Positions 32,709 to 43,680 of a stretch of DNA of 64,000 bases are shown here, piece by piece. The notes beneath the pieces were generated by a model, which had not been told where the DNA came from, made no database searches, and was given only the letters and a program-made list of their open reading frames with translations. Each line of letters starts with the position of its first letter. Within the stretch, counting starts at the first letter, position 1. The translations under genes and the position numbers were made by a program. Origin of the DNA: Nansenia antarctica (lineage: Eukaryota; Chordata; Actinopteri; Argentiniformes; Microstomatidae); the NCBI GenBank assembly GCA_963989245.1, contig OZ022347.1:42665254-42729253 (forward strand), in the 5' to 3' direction.

Positions 32709-33507
32709 TCCTTTTCTGTTTTGGCAGATTGATATTGTACAAATGAGCTAATATTGGTGTTTGGTTGGAATCAATGGCTGTGTTCTCCAATGCCTTCTTG
32801 CGCCCTGTAGCCTATAGATCAGATACCAAGTACGGATATGCTCGTCTAGAGTCTAGCCAGAGCGCAAGAACGCTTTTGGAACACAGTAATTCCTTCTTTT
32901 CTTCTTGTTTTTTAGGGGCATCCGAATCCAATCAACGAAGTGAGGCTGCGCAACGAAAAAGGCAGCGAGGTATTATGACCGGAGAACAGAAAAAAAGCAT
33001 ATTGGAGCTAGTTTTAGGCCGCTTTCAGACCTACATTTCGTTCCAATTTAGGGTGTAGTAAGTTACAATATGTCACAATGTTGCAATTAACCTCGTCTCG
33101 GTTTGTGTTCGCACTGCACTCGAGACTGAATCGCTCTCAAAACGCGCGAGGCGACGTGCTTGCAAAAAAAGTTTTGTGATTGGTCCGAATTTCGCGGGAC
33201 ATTTGGATTTCAGGAAATCCCTCTCCTCTCTCTCTCTCTTCACGTCGCCGGTGCCTTTAATCCCGTATCCTGATCGAAAATGCAACATCCTCAGCGACGA
33301 CTGTGGGTTATTGCACTTACTGCTGTTCTCTGGTTCATGTTCTTATACCAGTGCTCAGTATACAAGTATTTTAAATGAACATTCGTAATGCAGTCTCTGA
33401 TGTTCATGGTCAACTAAATCGGGCTATTTTGTGAAAGAAAGAATGTTCCCGGCTAACCGAGCAGCCTAGCACCTAACACTAGCTTTGAACTATTCATAGC
33501 ATAAACG

Positions 33508-33696
33508 TTGTTAAACGTCATAAACGACACAGTATTGGCAGGGGAAAAGAAGGGGAGTACATTTTTTATTGACAACGGATTTACATGCTGGAAAAACATG
33601 CAGCTAAAATCCAGGGAGCATTTGGACAATAAGAGACACAAGGGAGCTGTGGTCGCATGGTCTAATTACAGGGCAATATGTGTGGCGCAAAAATAA
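33508..33696 (+). pseudogene. TTF-type zinc-finger fragment of a hAT/ZMYM1-like transposase
   Basis: The frame includes TFFIDNGFTCWKNM followed by REHLDNKRHKGAVVAW. This resembles the TTF zinc-finger module (GF..WK....HE.S..H..A) near the N-terminus of fish hAT/ZMYM1-like transposases. The catalytic part is missing, so it is a remnant. It lies between the two direct repeat units described here. Recognition is from motif memory. Confidence 0.45.
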
Positions 33697-33849
33697 TCTA
33701 TTGCCTCTAAAATCATCACAAACAGAACGGCGGAGGTACGGGAAAACAGGGCTCATGTCCGTGTCATAAAAGGGAGTTGTTTTTCTTAAACTCAGCTGAT
33801 AATATGCATTACCTTGCTGTTGATTGTTAGGGTGTCACACTGTGATTTT

Positions 33850-33947
33850 ACTTGTGTAAACAGTTAACGAGTAATGTACATTAGCCGGTTGTGTGCGTGT
33901 ACTCTCGTGTAGGCCTACTTCGTATTGATGAGCTGATCATCTTTCAG

Positions 33948-34013
<66 letters not shown>

Positions 34014-34258
34014 AGTGTCTTGGGCGTATCTCTCAGTCACATGTATACAGTATTATACGGTAACCTATGTTCAGTGCTGTATGCGCATTCCGCATGTTCT
34101 GCTGCAACTGTAGCCTTAGGATAACTTGGTATTTGATCAACTGCTAAATAAAACCTGCTCGGCTTTAAAGCCTTATCGCCTATTTAATAAATAAATACAT
34201 TTGCCACCCTCTAGTTTTTGGTGAAATTACGTCTTTGTTTTAAGCGCCCGTGCGCGTT
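33850..34258 (+). repeat. Direct repeat unit 2 with TG tract
   Basis: About 90% identical by eye to 32041-32708 but lacking the internal triplication. TG tract at 33948-34012. Both units end with AAGCGCCCGTGCGCGTTTC. Confidence 0.75.
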
Positions 34259-34592
34259 TCCGTGCGGAAAATTGGGCACGGGCTCTGCGTGCGAAAAGTC
34301 ACCACCCTGCCGCTAGTGTGAAGAATCCTGGAGGAAACACTGCACTCTTTCTGTATTTGTCAACTAATGCTAAATTGACACCATGAATCACATTTCTGTA
34401 TAGGGAACTTTTTTGACGTCAGCTATCAGTAGTGACGACGCAGCGTTATTAGCCTTCCCTTTTTACTATTGTCGTATATTCCTAACCTGTTGGCTACTAA
34501 AATGAAGAACAGTTATTGAGCAGTTTAAGACCATTTATTCAAAATGCAAAAGTACACAGACATCAAAGATGGACGCTGGTCTGGCAAAGAGA

Positions 34593-34651
34593 GACAGAGA
34601 GAGAGAGAGAGAGAGAGGGGGAGGGGGACAGAGAGAGAGAGAGAGAGAGCT
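34593..34651. repeat. (GA)n microsatellite
   Basis: GA repeats broken by GGGGGAGGGGGA. Confidence 0.9.
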
Positions 34652-34976
34652 GCTTGGTCAAGAGGTGAGGGAGAAGAGAGACAGGGCCAGAGCCCACATC
34701 CTTACTTATAAACTTGGTCAAGATGCAGTCACAGCCAGTGGTCCTATCAGGTCAGGGGGAGGGGCCAGGAGGTCATAAATACCTTGCCCCACAGTCAGGA
34801 GCAAACATATAGGCCCATTATTAAGTACAAATAAACTACACTATTTCAAAAACGTTTTGTATTTAATATTTTGTAACATTATTGTTATTATCATTCTTCA
34901 TTTGAAATAAAATTACACATAATGGCATTTCAAAAAAAGAAAATTACCAATCTCATCGAAATAAAAGGCTTCTAAC

Positions 34977-35191
34977 ATGAATACTTTTCTATTGGATGCA
35001 TCAGAGAGAGCGGAAAGCGAGAGACAAGCAGAGAACGACTTGGAGTCCATAAACAGATACAAGGCCACGATAGAAAATGTGGCAAAAAAATGGGAGCCAT
35101 CTCTCATCGCTGCCATCATCTCCAGAGAGTCCAGTGGTGGGCAGGCTTTCCAGAATGGGGTGAAATATGGTGCTAACCAAGAATACACAAG
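34977..35191 (+). CDS. lyg: lyg exon A (catalytic glutamate)
   Basis: Encodes DASERA through ANQEYT and ends ACAAG before the donor GTGACA, leaving phase 2. The 5' limit is uncertain: an ATG at 34977 gives an open start, but a splice acceptor such as the CAG ending at 35004 is equally possible. Catalytic Glu lies in ISRESSGG. Confidence 0.75.
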
Positions 35192-38100
35192 GTGACACAT
35201 TTTTTCCCCCGCTAACCATACGGGGGGGATAGCGCTAGCACTAATGGTGTTAAACCAAACAACGGAACTAAAAACTATAAAACGATGGTTTGACACAAAC
35301 AAGTTGTCATTGAACTTAGACAAAACTAAACTAATGATATTTGGAAATCGAAAAATTAATAGTCAAGTACAAATCAAGATAGATAATGTTGAAATTGAAA
35401 GAGTTTATGAAAACAAATTTTTGGGAGTTGTTATAGACCACAAACTATGTTGGAAAACACACATAAACTACTTAAAGACTAAAATATCAAAGTCTATTGC
35501 AATACTGCATAAAACGAAAGACATACTTAATCCAAATTCATTACACATATTGTACCGTTCTCTAATAGTTCCATACATAACTTACTGTGTGGACGTGTGG
35601 GGAAACATACAAAACAATCACAAATCCAATTTATTTACTACAGAAAAGAGCTATACGAATTATAAACAGAGCTGCCTATCAAGAACCAACTAACAAATTA
35701 TTCATAAACACCTATGATCTCAAATTTAAAGAATTGGTGGACTTCAAAATGGCACAAGTAATGTATAAAGTAAAACATAAGATGCTTCCAGACTGTATCC
35801 AGAGACTATTTCAAGTTAGACAGAGTAATTACGAACTCAGAGGAATATGTATGTCTATGAAAACAAAGATTAGAACAAATGCAAAACAAAGATGTATAAC
35901 AGTTAAAGGAGTTAATGTATGGAATACTTTTGAAAAGGAAATGAAAATGTGTAGTACACAAAAATGATTTTTAAAAAGTATTTAAAAATAAGATGATTAA
36001 CAAGTATAAAACAGAGGTTTAAATATAGTTTTTGTTTGGTATTTTTTGAACTTTTTGTTGACATGCGTAAGTGAAATTTTGTTTATAAAAGTTTCAATGT
36101 TTTGATTATGCATTAATGGGGGGACATGCATACATGTAACAAGGGTAGGCGCAATAAGCCACGGCTTCAGCCTACACCTTTTTGGTCCTAGTGTTATGAA
36201 TTGTGACTTTGTACATTTTTTTTTATATCTGTATTGTGAATTGCATAGGGGACCAAAAATAAACATTCTCAAAACAGATATCGCTAGCACTAACGGTGGT
36301 CTAACAAAGATGCATGTGTAAGTAGCGGCAGGCCAGACCTTAACACCTGCAGGATTACTTCTAAAACAGTTTACCGTGGCTGTGTTCTGTATGCTGTCTG
36401 GAATTGTACCTATAGTCAGGTTTGTTATAGAATTTCGTGGGAATTTTTGGGGATTTGCTAATCTATACATTTTTGGAAAGGGCATTGTATGAGGAATCAG
36501 AAAATATATGTTTCCATTTGCACAGATGTCTGAAAGGCGGCCATCTTGGCATTTAAGAAATGGCCGCCATAATACACACGTTTTGTAATATCTTGGCTTC
36601 TAAATAAGCTAGAACATTTTAACTGCTAAACCTACATTTTCAGGGTCAAGAAATCCAATGGTTGTAGTTACAAAGCTATTTTTTGTATTATTATTTTTTT
36701 TATATCATCACATAAAAATGTGTAACTTATACTTTAAGAAATTGTCGTTTTTCTATTACTTCCATACGTGAGTCCACAGACCACAGTATGATCACGACAA
36801 CCTCCTGCATTAGATAGTCTCGATGTTATGATTTAAACTTTTGTTGGCTTTTTGGGGGGATTTGCTAATCTATACATTTTTGGATGTTATGGCAACAGCC
36901 AGCAACCAGTAAGGCAATACAGAGGCAGGTAAATCTTTAGCCTAATGGAATATTTAATGATCTTCTTTCGGCGTATGGGTAGTTGTTTTCCTCTCCACTC
37001 CACCATGCTCGGGGCCGAGGGGCTACCCTTTTACCACCCCGAGACCTGGTTGAGGGGCTCACCCGGGCTATATTTCTGGACACCCCTCCAGAAGCCACGT
37101 CATCGTCTCGTCATCTAGTACCGACAGAACATGCATCCCGTTGGGTGGGTGGTACACCGGGCAATCCAGGATAACATGGTCTGCGGTTTGGTCCTCTGCG
37201 CCACACTCGCACGACGCATTTGGGGCCAAGCCCCATCTGTGCATTGATGAGCGGAAACGCCCGATGCCGGTCCGGAGACGATTGAGCCTCACCCAGGATA
37301 GCCTTGGCAAGTCCATCCCGAGGGGCTCAGGGCCGGCGACTGGGATATGGTCGCGGAGTTTGGAGGTGTTTGCCTCCCACTCCGCGCGCCACATATAATC
37401 CGCCCATCCTGCTGCACTGATGTTAAGATCTCTGCATTGCTGCCTGAGATCCTGTGCGGCAGGCACAAATGGGTGTCTCGCCTTGAGACGCCGGGAGGGC
37501 TCCGCTGTTATAGTGAGCCTATCGTGGAGCAGATGGTTATTAAGCTCCACGGCCCAGCAGGCGAGACGTGCTGTGGCTCCCATGCGGCGGAGGCCTGCGG
37601 GCTGGATGCCTGCTAGGGTGGGAAGGTTGTCCACGGGGGTAGGACGCAGGCATCCTGTCACAAACCGCAAGGCTTCGTTTATAGGCGAGTCGATGAGGCG
37701 GGTGTGGGCACTGCGACACCATACTGGGGCGCAGTATTCACTAGTTGAATAAAGGAGGGCTAGGGCTGCCGTGTGCAAGGTCTTTGCGCCGGCGCCCCAG
37801 CCTGAGCCAACCAGTCGCCTCATCAACGCCACACGAGCTGTTAACTTCTTGCGCAGTGACTCGAGGTGCAGGCGAAACGTGAGCGTCCTGTCCAATGTCA
37901 CGCCGAGATGGATTGGCTCAGCGGAACATGGCAGGGGAGTTCCATCTAGGTATACTCTAAGCTCACATTTAGCCTCCCTGTTGTTAAGGTGGAAGGTAGC
38001 CGACACCGTCTTTGCCTCGCTAAGCTTCAATCTCCATTTCCGGAAGTATGCCACTAGTGTCTGCATGTCCTGGCTCAGAATCCCCTCCACAGACTGCCAA

Positions 38101-41100
38101 TTTCCAGCAGAGTACACCACTGCGAGGTCGTCTGCGTAGGCGTACTTCCGCGAGAGTGTGTTGGGCAGGTCATAGGTGTAGATATTATAGAGGAGGGGGG
38201 CCAGGACCGATCCCTGAGGGACGCCGTTCTTAAGGCGTCGAAGCCTGCTTAGCTGTCCGCAACCGGTGGTAAGGGTAAAGCTGCGGTTACGGATGAGCTC
38301 CATGATCATTCTGACCATGTGCCTGTCCGGCAGCAGGCGGAGCAGCTTGCAGGTGAGGCCGCGATGCCATACGGTATCGTAGGCAGCCGTCAGGTCTATA
38401 AAGACGGCCCCGTCTCGAGGATCTTGAAGGGGATGCATAACAGAGAGATGGGACGGTAACTCTTAGGGTCCCCTTCAGGCTTATTCGGTTTAGGGATCGC
38501 AACAACTAGGGCTCTTCGCCAGATTTTGGGGATCTTGAGTTGGCGCAAACAGGAAGTGAGGAACGCTCTCAGGCAGGACTTCAAGGCGGGTGCGGCATGG
38601 AGAATAAGCTCCGTATATCATATTTAATGATAAAAATAGGGAATGAAACAAAATAAATGAATGGGAGGAATGTGGGGAGTGTATGGTGTGCTGGTTGTTC
38701 TGTTTGTGGGATGTGTATTTACTCTATGTGTAATGACAGGCGGGTTGTGTCTCTTGACTATGTATAAGCGTTTATGCTATGTGTGATGTGATATGTGAAT
38801 GGCGAGTCCAATGCGTGCCAATGTGAGCTGGGCTGTTAGATTAGTTCATCATCATCACTTTCGTGCGTCACAGCTTGGGAATTGTCATCGTTCTGGCACT
38901 GGCTGCTGCACATGTCGGTACAGGCTAAGTTCTTAGCTCTGCATGAACATCTGCCAGAATGTCAGTTTTGCATTTGCATTGTACCATCTCAATGATGGAC
39001 TTTGGGGCTGGGAGGACGTCTGTGGTTGTTGGTTTAAGCATGCCATCCTCATGTTTGGAGTACCAATTTTGCAGGGGATCCAATTAGCCTATGGATCCTG
39101 CAGAGCAATGGCTGCCTGTGCCCATATACTTTTTTGTTTTAAGAAGAAGAATACAAAAAATTGCTTTGTAACTCCAACCATTGGATTCATTGACCCTGAA
39201 AATGTAGGTTTAGCAGTTAAAATCAATGTTCTAGCTTATTTAGAAGCCAAGATATTACAAAACGTGTGTATTATGGCGGCCATTTTGTAAATGCCAAGAT
39301 GGCCGCCTTTCAGACATCTGTGCAAATGGAAACATATATTTTCTGATTCCTCATACAATGCCCTTTCCAAAAATGTATAGATTAGCAAATCCCCAAAAAA
39401 TTCCCACGAAAGTTTAAATTGAAACATAGTGAACCTGACTACTAGCTCCCTGAAGCTAGCAGCAGCAGAGTTTAGCAGACAGGGAGATTAGTTAGCTCGC
39501 GCATCATGTTGGATGACACTTACACAATTCACATTGATGACATATTTTGAGATAAAAACGGCTAATTTAGCCGTGACAAGGTGACAAGTTTGTACCCCTG
39601 TGAATAGGATTCAGAAAGACGTCGGCTGGGGGGACTGGAACGAGAAGGAAAAGAAATTTAACGCCTTCGGGCTAATGCAGGTAGGTACTCAGACATGAGT
39701 GTGCGTTGGTCAGGGTTGTGTTAAGAGTAAGGGATGACGTTAGGTGAGGTTTCAATTCCATTTGATTCAATAGATCTTTTTCGCGTCAGATGCAAAGGGA
39801 TCATTTGAGTGCAAAAGTTCTACCTACAAATAAAACATAAACCATTAAAACCAACAGATACATGCAACAAGGGGTGGGGGGGGAAATGACTAAGTAACAA
39901 TAGTAGTAACTAGAATACATACTGCAATACATACTGCAGATTAATACATTATACAGGTAATGCAGCTACAGCTACTGTCTATGAAGGATGTCAGTACAAG
40001 TAGCAAATGATCACCCCAGCTATTTTTTGTCATAATGTTCACAGGTTGACAGGAACGCACACCCAAATCCCAAGGGGGTTCCCAATGGATGGGCCAGTAA
40101 GGAGCATCTCAACCAAGCCATTGGGATTCTTCATTATTTCAAGGAAGAGGCACGAAATAAATTCCCACCAGAGAGATTTTCTAAACATGACCAGTTGAGA
40201 GGTAGTCTATCGATTGCCTGAGCCTTTTTAATATAGTTTGATTCAGATGATACTTTGGCTGTTAAGTGGAACGTCACTGGAAACACCAAAACAAGCTGCA
40301 CTGTAACATTATTATATTTAGTACATATATATATATACTAAACTAGATACAGCTTATTATAATGTAGGTACAGAATTGTAACGGTTCTCGGGATTTGATC
40401 AGGGTCCTGCCATTACTGAAACATATCACTGTATGATTGGCTGTGATGACGTTACACATTATGATTGGCTGCAGAGCTGTAAACAGAAGCCATCTGGGTT
40501 ACAGAAGCGGGCTAGTTTGCTAACGTTAGCAAACAATGTCAATGTGAACTCCACCCTTACCATAAACATACCACTCCACCCTTACCATCTGTTTACGGCT
40601 CTGCCAATCATAATGTGTAACATCATCACAGCCAATCATACAGTGATACGTTTCAGTATTGGCAGGACCCCGATCAAATCCCGAGAACCGTTAAAATGTT
40701 ACGCCTACACCGGCCAATCGATTTCTTGTGTGAGATGGGATTATCACACTAACGCTGTTTATTGGCTAGCCATAGCATTCATAGTGACATCTGATTGGTG
40801 GCACCAACGCATGCGGAGTCATTTGCTAAAGGAGAGGCGCGTTTAAGTGTTTTTCTGATCAGGTTTAGTTTTTCACCGACACCACATGATTGTGATGTGC
40901 CGTCAATTCAGTATTAAAAAAATTAAATAATTGTGTTCTTATGTGGCTTGTGGGTATGAAAAAATAGGGAGAAGACTACATTTAATATTACGAAATAATG
41001 TCAACCAAAATCGCAATTCAATGGGGTAACATGCCTTTTGGCAAGAGCTGTAGTTCTCCCCATGGCCACCGGGTATAGCTTGATTGATTGATTGAAAACT

Positions 41101-43585
41101 TTATTAGAAGATTTGCAGAAGTAGGTACATGAAAGTACATATTACATACAAGGTCAACTAACAGGATAAAAACCCAAGAAAGCCACTGGCTTATTTCAAT
41201 TGGGGTCCTTGATTCTCAATTCATCGTTACATGTAAGACAGACAAAAAAAAACTAGTACTATCTACAAGATAATACAGACAAATAACTAGTACTATCTAC
41301 AAGATAAATATACATCCATCATGGGAAGAACAATACAACAAAACATTAGGTATGTACAGCGGGTAGGACAGGTGGGGACATACACCACAGGTGGGGGCGG
41401 GGGACAAAACACAAAGTATGTACAGTGGGTAGTTCGGGTCTTTTAATCTGATTTTTGATTTAGAGGGTCCAGTTACGGATTGCAGCCTCCTGTAAATGTT
41501 TTTTGAGAGTGGTTTTGAAGGTGGGCAGTGTTTTGCACTCCTTTAAGATTATAGGAAGGGCGTTCCACATTTTTACTGCATAGTTTGCAAACGAGTTTAA
41601 CCCCTTGTTTGTGGTGCAACGCGGTTGAACGTGGTTCGTGGAGCTTCCTCTGGTATTGTATGTGTGGACGTTGTTCACTTTTTGGAAGTATGTTGACAGG
41701 TACTTGGGTGTCTTTGTGGTGTAGCGTATCTTGAAGACCAGGCCCAGTGCAAGCTGCTGCACTCTGTCAACTACTCGTAGCCAATCAAGCCTCAAAAAAT
41801 GAGCAGCGGTTAGATGTGTCCTAGGGTTGAGGCCTAGCAGAAGCCTAACCAGTTTATTTTGGGCTGTCTGGAGTCTTGTTTTATGGGCCTTTGTGGTTCT
41901 ATAGTACCATGATGTTACGGCATAGTCGAAGTGACATTGAATGAGAGCTCATGATAGGGTCCTCAGTGTGTTTTTACTGACAAGTGAGGATATCCTGTAC
42001 AAGAATCTAGTTCTATGATCCACTTTTTTGATTACTTTTGCTGCCATTTTATCTCCGGAAAGATTTGCCTCTAAGATGGAGCCCAGGTATGTATTATCCT
42101 CTTTTCTTGTGATATTAATGTTACCCACTTTTATTTTAAAATGTTCAGCCTTTCTGAGTTTAGATGGGGATCCGTATAGGATGGTTTCAGTTTTACCTAG
42201 GTGTATTGATAGTTTATTGTCAGCTAGCCAGATGCAGATTCTACTCAGTTCAGTGCTTAGTGCTTTTTCCACCTGCAATATGTCCCTGTCAGAGACCAGC
42301 AGAGCCGAGTCATCCGCGAACAGGAACAAATTGCAATCACATGCTGATGACATGTCATTCACATATATTAGGAACAGTAAAGGTCCCAATATGCTTCCTT
42401 GTGGAACGCCGCAGGTCACTGGGAGGGGGGGGGACAGTGTTCCGTTCAAACTAACCACCTGTTCCCTCCCCTCTAAGTAGGATTGCATCCAGCTCACCGA
42501 TGTTCTATCGAACCCAATTGCTTTCAGTTTATCTAACAATATGTGGTGATCTACTGTGTCGAAGGCCTTCTGGAGGTCCAGCATGACCATGCCGCAGTAC
42601 TTGCCCGAGTCCACCTCATGGTTGATGTGGTCGTTCAAATAGAGAAGGCATGTGTCAGTGGAATGGGATGTTCTGAATCCTGATTGAAATTCATACATCA
42701 GATTTTTTTCGGTAAGGTACCTATCAACCTGTTCATAAACTATTTTTTCCATAAGTTTCGAGATGGAATTAAGAATAGAAACAGGTCGGTAGTTGCCTGG
42801 GTCTAATTTGCTTCCTTTTTTATACAGTGGGGTTACCCTTGCTATTTTAAAGTCAAGGGGGACGTGTCCCTGTTTGATGGAGAGGTTTATTATGTGGGTG
42901 ATGATTGGGGTAATGGAGGCAGCTGAGTCTTTTAGAAATCTGGCTGGAATATTGTCATGGCCCGTGGCCTTTTCTGAGTGTAGAGCGCCCAGCTTTTTAA
43001 ACACCTCATCGTTTGACACACTCGTTTGACAGCTGGTGTTCTGATGACTTATGCTGCCTTCATACCTGAGATTAGATGTTGTTCATGAACTTTATTCAAC
43101 TTTAGGCGGGTGTACTTTTGTGGTTCCTGATAGGTTGATAAGTCATATGGGCGGGGGTAGAGAGCCTCAGACGTGATGTTTACTGCGGCCTGCTATCAAA
43201 GCGAATTTATCTTGCAGAGTAGTCGTTGGCTTTTTGATTGCAAGTGAATTAAATGTAGTCATCATCACCAGTTGTTCTCCCTGCGATCTCCTACCTCCCT
43301 GTAACCAGATCGCACTCGCCAAGTCAGCTCATTTGGTAGCAATTGAACAAGTGAGAGGTGATAAATTGTCAATTTCTTATACGAACTCTATGTTCTGCAT
43401 TTGGGTTCACTAGCCAATATCACTCAAATATTTCTTTGTTTTTCTCAGCGGCGTTGGCAGGCTACAACATGGGGATGGAGAGGATGTCAGATGACCCTAA
43501 GAAAGTAGACGATCACACCCATCAAAAGAACTACTCCAGAGATGTCCTGGATAGACAAGCATATTACAAGCTCCATGGTTATTAA
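34977..43585 (+). CDS. lyg: Goose-type lysozyme gene (four recognised exons, joined frame open)
   Basis: Four exons with GT-AG junctions in matching phase join into about 193 residues, the usual size of fish g-type lysozymes. These enzymes cut the beta-1,4 link between N-acetylmuramic acid and N-acetylglucosamine in bacterial walls. Diagnostic blocks occur in order: NRYKATIENVAKKW, SLIAAIISRESSGG with the catalytic Glu, GWGDW, NAFGLMQVDRN, EHLNQAIGIL, LAGYNMG, and the C-terminal RQAYYKLHGY. No signal peptide or cysteine-rich start is seen, which is common in fish forms, but the true first exon is not identified. A stretch of about 20 residues separates QNG from FGLMQ where many family members are shorter. 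The final motif replaces the usual SAYNAG with AGYNMG. Introns are filled with transposons. It looks functional, though the missing 5' end leaves room for a processed or silenced gene. Confidence 0.8.
35228..36293 (+). mobile_element. 5'-truncated LINE with 17-bp target duplication
   Basis: GATAGCGCTAGCACTAA at 35228-35244 recurs with one mismatch at 36277-36293 and brackets the insertion. The body ends with CCAAAAATAAACATTCTC and an A-rich end. 5' truncation and a long target duplication are the signature of target-primed reverse transcription. Confidence 0.85.
35245..35967 (+). pseudogene. LINE ORF2 C-terminal fragment, frameshifted
   Basis: The frame 35244-35693 covers KTIKRWFDTNKLSLNLDKTK, FLGVVIDHKLCWKTHI and LYRSLIVPYITYCVDVWGN, typical of the region just after the RT active site. 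The frame changes near 35645 and continues as KRAIRIINRAAYQEPTN to about 35967. The catalytic RT motifs are absent, so it cannot move. Confidence 0.8.
36415..39439. mobile_element. 3.0 kb element with about 280-bp inverted arms
   Basis: The left arm (36415-36700) and right arm (39135-39439) are reverse complements over most of their length. Shared blocks include TTTCGTGGGAATTTTT, GAAAGGCGGCCATCTTGGCA and CCTACATTTTCAGGGTCA. The outermost bases are GTCAGGTT and AACCTGAC, each flanked by TA, which fits a TA target duplication of a Tc1/mariner-like or similar superfamily. A third partial copy of the arm core lies at 36850-36890. The interior holds a minus-strand LINE pol. No transposase frame was recognised. 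Confidence 0.7.
37068..38584 (-). pseudogene. Non-LTR reverse transcriptase (YADD type) inside the inverted-arm element
   Basis: The main frame (38438-37068, 456 codons) contains VFIDLTAAYDTVWHRGL, GVPQGSVLAPLLYNIYTYDL, KYAYADDLAVVYSAG and a C-terminal CECGAEDQTADHVILDC zinc-like motif. An upstream frame (38584-38396) carries PNKPEGDPKSYRPISLLCIP. The two meet with a frame change and a probable deletion between the fingers region and the first catalytic Asp at about 38410-38440. This region is clearly GC-richer than its AT-rich surroundings, suggesting separate origin. Jockey/CR1 superfamily is likely; exact clade is unknown. Confidence 0.85.
39608..39680 (+). CDS. lyg: lyg exon B (GWGD and FGLMQ motifs)
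   Basis: 73 bp between acceptor GAATAG and donor GTAGGT. It completes an Arg codon and encodes IQKDVGWGDWNEKE through FNAFGLMQ. GWGD holds the Asp implicated in catalysis in this family. Confidence 0.85.
40045..40201 (+). CDS. lyg: lyg exon C
   Basis: 157 bp between acceptor TTCACAG and donor GTAGTC. Encodes VDRNAHPNPKGVPNG, SKEHLNQAIGIL and KFPPERFSKHDQLR, ending in phase 1. Confidence 0.85.
40379..40693. mobile_element. Fold-back MITE, 315 bp, in lyg intron 3
   Basis: Arms TAACGGTTCTCGGGATTTGA and TCAAATCCCGAGAACCGTTA extend for about 110 bases each around a loop of about 95 bases. The arms contain two copies of TATGATTGGCTG. Termini are TAA and TTA, so the target duplication is ambiguous (TA or a TWA trinucleotide). 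Confidence 0.8.
41081..43018 (-). mobile_element. 5'-truncated LINE, inverted near-identical copy of 5.5-7.5 kb
   Basis: Matches 5549-7494 in reverse orientation with few differences, including the ATCA tail (41081-41094). It lies in lyg intron 3 antisense to the gene. The 5' truncation point at 43018 has adjacent microhomology (GTCAAACGA twice). Confidence 0.9.
41460..43018 (-). pseudogene. LINE reverse transcriptase, copy 2, with a premature stop
   Basis: The frame runs from the truncation point through FADDSALL and across IKKVDHRTRFLYR, where copy 1 is frameshifted. It stops at about 41949 where copy 1 has AGG and this copy has a TGA at the same place; the C-terminal part then stays open to 41460. 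The catalytic motifs are intact, but the fingers region is truncated. Confidence 0.85.
43449..43585 (+). CDS. lyg: lyg exon D (C-terminus and stop)
   Basis: Acceptor TTTCTCAG, 137 bp to the TAA stop. Encodes ALAGYNMGMERM, NYSRDVLDRQAYYKLHGY. The C-terminal YYKLHGY end closely fits g-type lysozymes. Confidence 0.85.
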
Positions 43586-43674
43586 TGTAACCCTCATAGT
43601 TGTAAACTGTGGGTGCTGACCATAGTAGGCTTTGATTCTAACAATCATGAAGAAAGTGTTGGCTTTTCTGAGTA

Positions 43675-43680
43675 AATAAA
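43675..43680 (+). terminator. Polyadenylation signal of lyg
   Basis: AATAAA 90 bp after the lyg stop codon gives a plausible short 3' untranslated region. Confidence 0.6.

Larger units (their letters stand above)
35192..39607 (+). other. lyg intron 1, 4.4 kb, transposon-filled
   Basis: Begins GTGACA and ends GAATAG. Holds a 5'-truncated LINE (35245-36276) and a 3.0 kb inverted-arm element (36415-39439), which together account for over 90% of the intron. Confidence 0.7.

Noticed and set aside
38943..39290. 115-codon plus-strand frame in the inverted-arm element
   Set aside because: Overlaps the right arm and resembles no transposase known to me; its start and end coincide with repeat sequence.
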